Assembly (NCBI RefSeq): GCF_029227915.1 | Contig: NC_079884.1 | Location: 4,652,001 to 4,716,000 of the forward strand | DNA from: Hydractinia symbiolongicarpus | Lineage: Eukaryota > Cnidaria > Hydrozoa > Anthoathecata > Hydractiniidae | Direction: 5' to 3' | Length of the DNA stretch: 64,000 nt | Shown here: positions 49,085 through 60,879 of the stretch, in pieces | Numbering within the stretch: position 1 is the stretch's first letter | How the letters are laid out: the number at the start of each line of letters is the position of its first letter | Translations under genes and position numbers: made by a program | Notes under the pieces: generated by a model | The model's database searches: none | What the model saw: the letters and a program-made list of their open reading frames with translations, nothing else | Told to the model about the DNA's origin: nothing

Positions 49085-52000
49085 ATGAGCAATAGTATCC
49101 CCACAAAAATATCTAACAAAAAAGAAGCAACTCTTCCTAATGCAATTGCACCATTTAATATAAATAAAACTCTAGAAACGATAGAAAATGATATATCGTT
49201 CTCTTCCTGCTTAAAAAACTTACGTCTACAAAACTTAAATAGGATTATTCTTGGACAAATTAACATTAATTCCGTACGAAATAAATTCGACTGTCTAGTT
49301 GATGCAATTGATGGAAACCTTGATGTTCTTTTAATCTCTGAAACTAAAATTGATAGCTCTTTTCCTACCGCTCAATTTAAAATTGACGGTTACACAAAGC
49401 CTTTTCGTCTGGATCGTAATAGTAAAGGTGGAGGTATGCTCTTATATGTACGTCAAGATATTCCATCAAAACAGTTGCATCCAACTAGTACTAGTACGGA
49501 CAATTTTGAAGGATTTTTTGTCGAACTAAACCTGCGAAAAAAAAAATGGCTGCTCTGTTGCTCATACAACCACCACAAAAATGCTATATCTGAACATCTA
49601 AAAAATATTGGTAACGGTCTTGATGTTTTGTCTGCAAATTATGACAACATATTACTATTAGGAGATTTTAATGCGGAAATTAACGAAAATAGCATGACAG
49701 AATTTGCTGAACTCTACAACCTTAAGTGCCTCGTGAAGGGCCCCACATGCTTTAAAAACCCTGATAACCCATCGTGTATTGATCTTTTTCTCACAAATCG
49801 ATATAACTATTTCCAAAACACCAGCACATTGGAAACAGGTCTCTCCGATTTCCATAAAATGGCCATCACTGTAATGAAAATATATTTTCAGAAAAAAAAA
49901 TCTCATATCATCAAATATAGGAATTACAAAAACTTTTCAAATGAACGTTTTTGTTATGAGCTAACATGTCGACTTCAAAATATAGAAAAATCGAAAAAAA
50001 AGATAGATGATGAGTTAGAAAACTTTCATGAATGTGCAAAATCAGTCCTTAACAAAATTGCGCCATTAAAAAAAAAATACGTAAGAGCAAACCAATCACC
50101 GTTCATGAATAGGACCCTGCATAAGGCTGTTATGAAAAGAAGTAGGCTTAGAAATAAATACTTAAAAAATAGAACAGAAGAAAATAGATTAGCTTTTAAT
50201 CAACAAAGAAATATTTGTGTCACGCTATTTCGAAAAGAAAAATATGATTATTACAACAATCTAAATGTTAAAAAAATTACCGATAATAAGACATTTTGGA
50301 AAACTATAAAACCTTTCTTGTCCGATAAAGGACCATCGACCCAAATTATAACACTGATAGAAAAAGAAGAAATCATATCGGATGATGAAAAGGTTGCAAA
50401 CATTTTCAACACTTTCTTCACGAATATTGTAAAAAATCTGGATCTTACAATATCTGACACAATCCTTGTAATTTGCTCAAACGTAGATGACCCTGTTTTG
50501 AAGGCTATTAAACGATATGAAAACCATCCAAGTATACTGAATATAAAAAAAAACATTGGTGATTACAATCCTGGTTTTTCCTTCAATCATGTAGAAAAAG
50601 CTGAAATCAGGAGAGAGATACGAAATTTGAATATTCATAAGGCATGCCAAGAAACCGATATACCAACAAAAATAATTAAGGAAAACGAAGATCAGTATTT
50701 AGAAATTTTACATTTCTCTGTTAACTCTGCAATTGATCTGTGTAAATACCCAGAATTTTTGAAAAGGGCAGATGTGACACCACTTTTTAAAGAAAAAGAC
50801 AGATCTAACAAATCAAACTACAGACCTATAAGCATTCTTAGTAACCTTTCAAAAATCTTTGAAAGATGTCTGTATCGTCAGATTGAAGATTATTTTAACC
50901 GATACTTAAGTAAGTTTCAGTGTGGATTTAGGAAAGGCTACAGTGCTCAGCACTGTCTCACTGTTATGCTTGAAACATGGAAAAAGGCTGTTGATGAAGG
51001 TAAAGCATGTGGAGCCCTTCTGACTGATTTATCTAAAGCATTTGACTGTCTCCTACATGATTTACTGATCGCAAAACTTCATGCATATGGATTTGACATG
51101 TATTCCCTACGCCTAATTATGAGTTATGTGAGTGGAAGATTTCAAAGAGTAAAGATAAAAAATTCGTATAACTCATGGCTTGAAATATTGTTTGGCGTGC
51201 CGCAAGGATCTATTCTAGGCCCGTTACTTTTTAACATATTTATCTGCGATCTTTTCTCAGTTGAATTTGATTTTAATGACATTGAATTTGCGAGCTATGC
51301 AGACGACACAACACCATAAGTTATCGGTAACGACTCAAAGGAAGTCGTTACTAAACTTCAAAACATTTCTGAAAAAGTGTTTACATGGTTTGACAATAAT
51401 GCAATGAAAGCAAATGATGACAAGTGTCATTTGCTTTTAAGCGATAATGAAATATTAAGTACACAGATAGGCAACTCAGTAATAAAAGGCAGCACTCATG
51501 GACGCCTACTTGGAGTCATTATCGATAACAAACTTAAATTTGATCTGCATGTGTCTAAACTCTGTGCAAAAGCGAGTCAGAAACTAAATGCGCTTACAAG
51601 GATGACATCTTTTATGAACTTTAATAAGAAGAAACTATTAATGAATTCCTTCGTAATTTCGCAATTCAATTACTGCCCTCTAGTTTGGATGTTTCACAAC
51701 AGAGCTCTAAACAATCGTATTAATCGAATACATGAAAAAGCACTGCGGATAGTCTATAGCGACAGTTCTTCTTCCTTCACAGACCTCCTTCATAAGGACA
51801 GCTCTGTTACGGTACACCAACGAAACCTACAATCTCTTGCAACTGAGATGTACAAAATAAAAAACGACATGGCTCCAGAAATAATGCAAGATATTTTTCC
51901 TGTTTATAATCCAAAATACAATCTAAGAAATAATCGAGAATTTACTGGCCGTAATGCTAAATCAGTTTACTATGGTACAGAAACTTTATCCTTTATCGGT

Positions 52001-52141
52001 TAAAAAATATGGCAACAAATTCCGGTAAGAATCAAAGAAATGTCATCCTTGCAATCCTTTAAATCCCAAATTAAAAAGTGGGTACCAAACTGCTCCTGCA
52101 GACTATGTAAAAAATACATCCCACAAATTGGTTTTATATGA
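49085..52141 (+). pseudogene. LINE ORF2: endonuclease-reverse transcriptase, copy 2 (two nonsense codons)
   Basis: Same 1,018-codon frame as copy 1, without frameshifts. It is broken by TAA at 51317-51319 (codon 745, four codons after YADD) and TAA at 52001-52003 (codon 973). Copy 1 has TAT and TAC at these places. The endonuclease motifs and all RT motifs through YADD are present in the first 744 residues. The thumb region and the Cys-rich tail (CSCRLC) lie beyond the first stop. Missense differences from copy 1: Q198E (two residues after the GDFN motif), Q271K, K631T, A636V and S696N. A truncated product would contain endonuclease and RT palm but lack thumb and C-terminus, so it is probably inactive for retrotransposition. 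Confidence 0.93.
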
Positions 52142-52341
52142 CTCGCGGATGTACTCTCGCTAATTTCATATTTGCTTATACACTCACTTAATTTATACAA
52201 CCACAAATGTTTAAAAAATTGTATATATCTAAAAATATTTTATGCCTTATATTTATACTGTATATTTTAAAATCTTTCTTTTCAAGTTGACATTAACTAG
52301 CTTTTATTAGCTATATATGTATTTATACTTAGTCAACTATA
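52142..52341 (+). other. LINE 3' untranslated region, copy 2
   Basis: A+T-rich 200-bp stretch equivalent to 43891-44090, one substitution apart, followed by AATAAA (52342-52347) and the ATA tail. No open frame or RNA gene is recognised in it. Confidence 0.8.
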
Positions 52342-52350
52342 AATAAATGA

Positions 52351-52371
52351 ATAATAATAATAATAATAATA
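52351..52371 (+). repeat. (ATA)7 3' tail of LINE copy 2
   Basis: Seven ATA units, one more than in copy 1, ending at the satellite A-run before tgaaaac. The single-unit difference is typical of microsatellite slippage after duplication. Confidence 0.85.
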
Positions 52372-54774
52372 AAAATGAAAACATTTTTGAAAACTACAAG
52401 TCTCATGCGTTTTAGTGGTGAAAAAGTAATTTAAAAAATCGTTCGGGAAATGAGTTTACTCCCTGGGTACTTTCTTTGTATACTTTTGATTATACGGGCC
52501 AAGCCCGGGATTTACGGGAAATCGCGGGTTTTCGTTTGCCAGCGATTAAACTTCTTTTATTCAGCGTCTCATCAAAAATTAAAACATTCTTGAAAACTAC
52601 AAGTCTCATGCGTTTTAGTGGTGAAATAATAATTTAAAAAATCGTTTGGGAAATGAGTTTACTCCCTGGGTACTTTCTTTGTATACTTTTGACTATACGG
52701 GCCAAGCCGGGATTTACGGGAAATCGCGGGTTTTCGTTTGCCGGCGATTAAATTTCTTTTATTCAGCGTCTCATCAAAAATGAAAACATTTTTAAAAACT
52801 ACAAGTCTTATGCGTTTTAGTGGTGAAAAAATAATTTAAAAAATCGTTCTGGAAATGAGTTTACTCACAGGGTACTTTCTTTGTATACATTCGACTATAC
52901 GGGCCAAGCCCAGGATTTACGGGAAATCGCGGGTTTTCGTTTTCCGGCGATTAAACCTCTTTCATTAAGCGTCTCATCAAAATTGAAAACATTTTTGAAA
53001 ACCACAAGTTTCATGCGTTTTAGTGGTGAAAAAAAAATTTAAAAAATCGTTCGGGAAATGAGTTTACTCCCTGGGTACTTTCTTTGTATATTTTTGACTA
53101 TACGGGCCAAGCCCGGGATTTACGGGAAATCGCGGGTTTTCGTTTGCCGGCGATTAAACTGCTTTTATTCAGCATCTCATCAAAAATGAAAACATTCTTG
53201 AAAACTACAAGTCTTATGAGTTTTAGTGGTGAAATAATAATTTAAAAAATCGTTTGGGAAATGAGTTTACTCCCTGGGTACTTTCTTTGTATACTTTTGA
53301 CTATACGGGCCGAGTCCGGGATTTAGGGAAATCGCAGGTTTTCGTTTGCCGGCGATTAAACTGCTTTTATTCAGCGTCTCATCAAAAATGAAAACATTTT
53401 TGAAAACTACAAGTCTCATGCGTTTTAGTGGTGAAAAAGTAATTTAAAAAATCGTTCGGGAAATGAGTTTACTCCCTGGGTACTTTCTTTGTATACTTTT
53501 GACTATACGGGCCAAGCCCGGGATTTACGGGAAATCGCGGGTTTTCGTTTGCCGGCGATTAAACTGCTTTTATTCGGCGTATCATCAAAAATGAAAACAT
53601 TCTTGAAAACTACAAGTCTCTTGCGTTTTAGTGGTGAAATAATAATTTAAAAAATCGTTTGGGAAATGAGTTTACTCCCTGGGTACTTTCTTTGTATACT
53701 TTTGACTATACGGCCTAGTCCAGGATTTACGGGAAATCGCAGGTTTTCGTTTGCCGGCGATTAAACTTCTTTTATTCAGCGTCTTATCAAAAATGAAAAC
53801 ATTTTTAAAAACTACAAGGCTAATGCGTTTTAGTGGTGAAAAAGTAATTTAAAAAATCGTTCGGGAAATGAGTTTACTCCCTGGGTACTTTCTTTGTATA
53901 CTTTTGACTATACGGCCTAGTCCAGGATTTACGGGAAATCGCAGGTTTTCGTTTGCCGGCGATTAAACTTCTTTTATTCAGCGTCTTATCAAAAATGAAA
54001 ACATTTTTAAAAACTACAAGGCTAATGCGTTTTAGTGGTGAAAAAGTAATTTAAAAAATCGTTCGGGAAATGAGTTTACTCCCTGGGTACTTTCTTTGTA
54101 TACTTTTGACTATACGGGCCGAGTCCGGGATTTACGGGAAATCGCGGATTTTCGTTTGCCGCCGATTAAACTTCTTTTATTCAGCGTCCTTTCAAATATG
54201 AATATATTTTTGAAAACTGCAAGTCTCATGCGTTTAGTGGTAAAAAAATAATATAAAAAATCGTTCGGGAAATGAGTTTACTCCCTGGGTACTTTCTTTG
54301 TATACTTTTGACTATACGGGCCAAGCCCGGGATATACGGGAAATCGCGGGTTTTCGTTTGCCAGCGATTAAACTTCTTTTATTCAGCGTCTCATCAAAAA
54401 TGAAAACATTTTTAAAAACTACAAGTCTTATGCGTTTTAGTGGTGAAAAAATAATTTAAAAAATCGTTCTGAAAATGAGTTTACTCCCTGGGTACTTTCT
54501 TTGTATACTTTTGACTATACGGGCCGAGTCCGGGATTTAGGGAAATCGCAGGTTTTCGTTTGCCGGCGATTAAACTGCTTTTATTCAGCGTCTCATCAAA
54601 AATGAAAACATTCTTAAAAACTACAAGTCTCATGCGTTTTAGTGGTGAAATAATAATTTAAAAAATCGTTCGGGAAATGAGTTTACTCCCTGGGTACTTT
54701 CTTTGTATACTTTTGAATATATGGGCCAAGCCAGGATTTACGGGAAATCGCGGGTTTTCGTCTGCCGGCGATTA

Positions 54775-57609
54775 AACTTCTTTTATTCAGCGTCTCATCA
54801 AAAATGAAAACATTTTTAAAAACTACAGGTCTTATGCGTTTTAGTGGTGAAAAAATAATTTAAAAAATCGTTCTGGAAATGAGTTTACTCACAGGGTACT
54901 TTCTTTATATACATTCGACTATACGTGCCAAGCCCGGGATTTACGGGAAATCGCGGGTTTTCGTTTGCCGGCGATTAAACTGCTTTTATTCAGCGTCTCA
55001 TCAAAAATAAAAACATTCTTGAAAACTACAAGTCTCATGCGTTTTAGTGGGGAAATAATAATTTAAAAAATCGTTTGGGAAATGAGTTTACTCCCTTGGT
55101 ACTTTCTTTGTATACTTTTGACTATATGGGCAGAGTCCAGGATTTACGGGAAATCGCAGGTTTTTGTTTGCCGGCGATTAAACGTCTTTTATTCAGCGTC
55201 TCATCAAAAATGAAAAAATTTTTAAAAACTGCAAGTCTCATGCGTTTTAGTGGTGAAAAAGTAATTTAAAAAATCGTTCGGGAAATGAGTTTACTCCCTG
55301 GGTACTTTCTTTGTATACTTTTGAATATACGGGCCAAGCCGTTATTTACGGGAAATCGCGGGTTGTCGTTTGCCGGCGATTAAACTTCTTTTATTCAGCG
55401 TCTCATCAAAAATGAAAACATTTTTAAAAACTACAGGTCTTATGCGTTTTAGTGGTGAAAAAATAATTTAAAAAATCGTTCGGGAAATGAGTTTACTCAC
55501 AGGGTACTTTCTTTGTATACTTTTGACTATACGGGCCGAGTCCGGGATTTACGGGAAATCGCGGATTTTCGTTTGCCGGCGATTAAACTTCTTTTATTCA
55601 GCGTCCCATCAAATATGAAAATATTTTTGAAAACTACAAGTCTCATGCGTTTAGTGGTAAAAAAATAATATAAAAAATCGTTCGGGAAATGAGTTTACTC
55701 CCTGGGTACATTCTTTGTATACTTTTGACTATACGGGCCAAGCCGGGATATACGGGAAATCGCGGGTTTTCGTTTGCCAGCGATTAAACTTCTTTTATTC
55801 AGCGTCTCATCAAAAATGAAAACATTTTTAAAAACTACAAGTCTTATGCGTTTTAGTGGTGAAAAAATAATTTAAAAAATCGTTCTGGAAATGAGTTTAC
55901 TCCCTGGGTACTTTCTTTGTATACTTTTGACTATACGGGCCGAGTCCGGGATTTAGGGAAATCGCAGCTTTTCGTTTGCCGGCGATTAAACTGCTTTTAT
56001 TCAGCGTCTCATCAAAAATGAAAACATTCTTGAAAACTACAAGTCTCATGCGTTTTAGTGGTGAAATAATAATTTAAAAAATCGTTCGGGAAATGAGTTT
56101 ACTCCCTGGGTACTTTCTTTGTATACTTTTGAATATACGGGCCAAGCCGGGATTTACGGGAAATCGCGGGTTTTCGTCTGCCGGCGATTAAACTTCTTTT
56201 ATTCAGCGTCTCATCAAAAATGAAAACATTTTTAAAAACTACAGGTCTTATGCGTTTTAGTGGTGAAAAAATAATTTAAGAAATCGTTCTGGAAATGAGT
56301 TTACTCACAGGGTACTTTCTTTATATACATTCGACTATACGTGCCAAGCCCGGGATTTACGGGAAATCGCGGTTTTTCGTTTGCCGGCGATTAAACTGCT
56401 TTTATTCAGCGTCTCATCAAAAATGAAAACATTCTTGAAAACTACAAGTCTCATGCGTTATAGTGGTGAAATAATAATTTAAAAAATCGTTTGGGAAATG
56501 AGTTTACTCCCTTGGTACTTTCTTTGTATACTTTTGACTATACGGGCAGAGTCCAGGATTTACGGGAAATCGCAGGTTTTCGTTTGCCGGCGATTAAACT
56601 TCTTTTATTCAGCGTCTCATCAAAAATGAAAACATTTTTAAAAACTGCAAGTCTCATGCGTTTTAGTGGTGAAAAAGTAGTTTAAAAAATCGTTCGGGAA
56701 ATGAGTTTGCTCCCTGGGTACTTTCTTTGTATACTTTTGACTATACGGGCCAAGCCGGGATTTACGGGAAATCGCGGGTTTTCGTTTGCCGGCGATTAAA
56801 CGTTTTTTTATTAAGCGTCTTATCAAAAATGAAAACATTTTTAAAAACTACAAGTCTTATGCGTTTTAGTGGTGAAAAAATAATTTAAAAAATCGTTCTG
56901 GAAATGAGTTTACTCACAGGGTACTTTCTTTGTATACATTCGACTATACGGGCCAAGCCCGGGATTTACGGGAAATCGCGGGTTTTCGTTTTCCGGCGAT
57001 TAAACCTCTTTCATTAAGCGTCTCATCAAAAATGAAAACATTTTTAAAAACTACAAGTCTCATGCGTTTTAGTGGTGAAAAAAAAATTTAAAAAATCGTT
57101 CGGGAAATGAGTTTACTCCCTGGGTACTTTCTTTGTATACATTCGACTATACGGGCAAAGCCCTGGATTTACGGGAAAACGCGGGATTTCGTTTGCCGGC
57201 GATTAAACCTCTTTCATTAGGCGTCTCATCAAAAATGAAAACAATTTTGAAAACTACAAGTCTCATGCGTTTTAGTGGTGAAAAAATAATTTGAAAAATC
57301 GTTCCGGAAATGAGTTTACTCCCTGGGTACTTTTTTTGTATACTTTTGACTATACGGGCCGAGTCCGGGATTTACGGGAAATCGCAGATTTTCGTTTGCC
57401 GGCGATTAAACTTCTTTTATTCAGCGTCCCATCAAATATGAAAATATTTTTGAAAACTACAAGTCTCATGCGTTTAGTGGTAAAAAATAATATAAAAAAT
57501 CGTTCGGCAAATGAGTTTACTCCCTGGGTACTTTCTTTGTATACTTTTGACTATACGGGCCAAGCCCGGGATATACGGGAAATCGCGGGTTTTCGTTTGC
57601 CGGCGATTA
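54775..57609 (+). repeat. 2,835-bp tandem duplication, copy 1
   Basis: Fourteen monomers. Variants at 55002, 55075, 56491 and 57291 recur 2,835 bp later. Unusual private changes are shared by both copies: gggtacattctttg, gccgttatttacggg, gggttgtcg, tttaagaaatcg, tttgaaaaatcg and actatatggg. No base difference was seen between the copies across the duplicated part. The upstream break lies between the gaatatatgggcc monomer core (54714) and about 55000. Boundaries are approximate to one monomer. Confidence 0.85.
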
Positions 57610-60445
57610 AACTTCTTTTATTCAGCGTCTCATCAAAAATGAAAACATTTTTAAAAACTACAGGTCTTATGCGTTTTAGTGGTGAAAAAATAATTTAAAA
57701 AATCGTTCTGGAAATGAGTTTACTCACAGGGTACTTTCTTTATATACATTCGACTATACGTGCCAAGCCCGGGATTTACGGGAAATCGCGGGTTTTCGTT
57801 TGCCGGCGATTAAACTGCTTTTATTCAGCGTCTCATCAAAAATAAAAACATTCTTGAAAACTACAAGTCTCATGCGTTTTAGTGGGGAAATAATAATTTA
57901 AAAAATCGTTTGGGAAATGAGTTTACTCCCTTGGTACTTTCTTTGTATACTTTTGACTATATGGGCAGAGTCCAGGATTTACGGGAAATCGCAGGTTTTT
58001 GTTTGCCGGCGATTAAACGTCTTTTATTCAGCGTCTCATCAAAAATGAAAAAATTTTTAAAAACTGCAAGTCTCATGCGTTTTAGTGGTGAAAAAGTAAT
58101 TTAAAAAATCGTTCGGGAAATGAGTTTACTCCCTGGGTACTTTCTTTGTATACTTTTGAATATACGGGCCAAGCCGTTATTTACGGGAAATCGCGGGTTG
58201 TCGTTTGCCGGCGATTAAACTTCTTTTATTCAGCGTCTCATCAAAAATGAAAACATTTTTAAAAACTACAGGTCTTATGCGTTTTAGTGGTGAAAAAATA
58301 ATTTAAAAAATCGTTCGGGAAATGAGTTTACTCACAGGGTACTTTCTTTGTATACTTTTGACTATACGGGCCGAGTCCGGGATTTACGGGAAATCGCGGA
58401 TTTTCGTTTGCCGGCGATTAAACTTCTTTTATTCAGCGTCCCATCAAATATGAAAATATTTTTGAAAACTACAAGTCTCATGCGTTTAGTGGTAAAAAAA
58501 TAATATAAAAAATCGTTCGGGAAATGAGTTTACTCCCTGGGTACATTCTTTGTATACTTTTGACTATACGGGCCAAGCCGGGATATACGGGAAATCGCGG
58601 GTTTTCGTTTGCCAGCGATTAAACTTCTTTTATTCAGCGTCTCATCAAAAATGAAAACATTTTTAAAAACTACAAGTCTTATGCGTTTTAGTGGTGAAAA
58701 AATAATTTAAAAAATCGTTCTGGAAATGAGTTTACTCCCTGGGTACTTTCTTTGTATACTTTTGACTATACGGGCCGAGTCCGGGATTTAGGGAAATCGC
58801 AGCTTTTCGTTTGCCGGCGATTAAACTGCTTTTATTCAGCGTCTCATCAAAAATGAAAACATTCTTGAAAACTACAAGTCTCATGCGTTTTAGTGGTGAA
58901 ATAATAATTTAAAAAATCGTTCGGGAAATGAGTTTACTCCCTGGGTACTTTCTTTGTATACTTTTGAATATACGGGCCAAGCCGGGATTTACGGGAAATC
59001 GCGGGTTTTCGTCTGCCGGCGATTAAACTTCTTTTATTCAGCGTCTCATCAAAAATGAAAACATTTTTAAAAACTACAGGTCTTATGCGTTTTAGTGGTG
59101 AAAAAATAATTTAAGAAATCGTTCTGGAAATGAGTTTACTCACAGGGTACTTTCTTTATATACATTCGACTATACGTGCCAAGCCCGGGATTTACGGGAA
59201 ATCGCGGTTTTTCGTTTGCCGGCGATTAAACTGCTTTTATTCAGCGTCTCATCAAAAATGAAAACATTCTTGAAAACTACAAGTCTCATGCGTTATAGTG
59301 GTGAAATAATAATTTAAAAAATCGTTTGGGAAATGAGTTTACTCCCTTGGTACTTTCTTTGTATACTTTTGACTATACGGGCAGAGTCCAGGATTTACGG
59401 GAAATCGCAGGTTTTCGTTTGCCGGCGATTAAACTTCTTTTATTCAGCGTCTCATCAAAAATGAAAACATTTTTAAAAACTGCAAGTCTCATGCGTTTTA
59501 GTGGTGAAAAAGTAGTTTAAAAAATCGTTCGGGAAATGAGTTTGCTCCCTGGGTACTTTCTTTGTATACTTTTGACTATACGGGCCAAGCCGGGATTTAC
59601 GGGAAATCGCGGGTTTTCGTTTGCCGGCGATTAAACGTTTTTTTATTAAGCGTCTTATCAAAAATGAAAACATTTTTAAAAACTACAAGTCTTATGCGTT
59701 TTAGTGGTGAAAAAATAATTTAAAAAATCGTTCTGGAAATGAGTTTACTCACAGGGTACTTTCTTTGTATACATTCGACTATACGGGCCAAGCCCGGGAT
59801 TTACGGGAAATCGCGGGTTTTCGTTTTCCGGCGATTAAACCTCTTTCATTAAGCGTCTCATCAAAAATGAAAACATTTTTAAAAACTACAAGTCTCATGC
59901 GTTTTAGTGGTGAAAAAAAAATTTAAAAAATCGTTCGGGAAATGAGTTTACTCCCTGGGTACTTTCTTTGTATACATTCGACTATACGGGCAAAGCCCTG
60001 GATTTACGGGAAAACGCGGGATTTCGTTTGCCGGCGATTAAACCTCTTTCATTAGGCGTCTCATCAAAAATGAAAACAATTTTGAAAACTACAAGTCTCA
60101 TGCGTTTTAGTGGTGAAAAAATAATTTGAAAAATCGTTCCGGAAATGAGTTTACTCCCTGGGTACTTTTTTTGTATACTTTTGACTATACGGGCCGAGTC
60201 CGGGATTTACGGGAAATCGCAGATTTTCGTTTGCCGGCGATTAAACTTCTTTTATTCAGCGTCCCATCAAATATGAAAATATTTTTGAAAACTACAAGTC
60301 TCATGCGTTTAGTGGTAAAAAATAATATAAAAAATCGTTCGGCAAATGAGTTTACTCCCTGGGTACTTTCTTTGTATACTTTTGACTATACGGGCCAAGC
60401 CCGGGATATACGGGAAATCGCGGGTTTTCGTTTGCCGGCGATTAA
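57610..60445 (+). repeat. 2,835-bp tandem duplication, copy 2
   Basis: Second copy, apparently identical to copy 1 over its length. Differences begin only after the unit end: tatactttcgac at about 60578 against tatacattcgac, cgtttaaac at about 60643 against cgattaaac, and tcaaaaatgaaaac at 60672 against tcaaaaataaaaac. The copies are therefore either a very recent exchange product or an assembly duplication. Confidence 0.85.
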
Positions 60446-60879
60446 ACTTCTTTTATTCAGCGTCTCATCAAAAATGAAAACATTTTTAAAAACTACAGGT
60501 CTTATGCGTTTTAGTGGTGAAAAAATAATTTAAAAAATCGTTCTGGAAATGAGTTTACTCACAGGGTACTTTCTTTATATACTTTCGACTATACGTGCCA
60601 AGCCCGGGATTTACGGGAAATCGCGGGTTTTCGTTTGCCGGCGTTTAAACTGCTTTTATTCAGCGTCTCATCAAAAATGAAAACATTCTTGAAAACTACA
60701 AGTCTCATGCGTTTTAGTGGTGAAATAATAATTTAAAAAATCGTTTAGGAAATGAGTTTACTCCCTTGGTACTTTCTTTGTATACTTTTGACTATACGGG
60801 CAGAGTCCAGGATTTACGGGAAATCGCAGGTTTTCGTTTGCCGGCGATTAAACTTCTTTTATTCAGCGTCTCATCAAAA

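Larger units (their letters stand above)
47767..52371 (+). mobile_element. Non-LTR retrotransposon (CR1/L2-like LINE), copy 2
   Basis: Second copy of the same element, offset +8,251 bp, with identical 5' and 3' junctions to the satellite monomer. Fourteen base substitutions and one ATA unit distinguish it from copy 1 in 4.6 kb (about 0.3%). ORF1 is intact (47783-49072) and ORF2 has two nonsense codons. Matching monomer variants on both flanks indicate duplication of an already inserted element, not a second independent insertion. Confidence 0.95.
46748..55001 (+). repeat. LINE-bearing satellite block, copy 2
   Basis: Second copy of the block, 8,254 bp between its delimiting variants, containing LINE copy 2. 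Relative to copy 1 it lacks two monomers upstream of the LINE and two downstream. It carries a second consecutive copy of the ggcctagtcc monomer (53711 and 53914, 203 bp apart) and a cggcgtatcatc monomer (about 53470-53670). It also has one extra C in ataaaaaccattc at about 46760. Confidence 0.8.

Noticed and set aside
39516-52371. Two independent site-specific insertions of the LINE
   Set aside because: Shared private flanking monomer variants and ~0.3% divergence fit block duplication better. Site preference cannot be judged from what is effectively one insertion.
57291-57698. Longer + strand frames of 92-135 residues spanning two monomers (also 13741, 31714, 36342, 47260, 60126, 61184, 63007)
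   Set aside because: They arise from single-base indels between adjacent monomers and repeat the same monomer-derived peptides. There is no evidence of selection or recognisable protein family.
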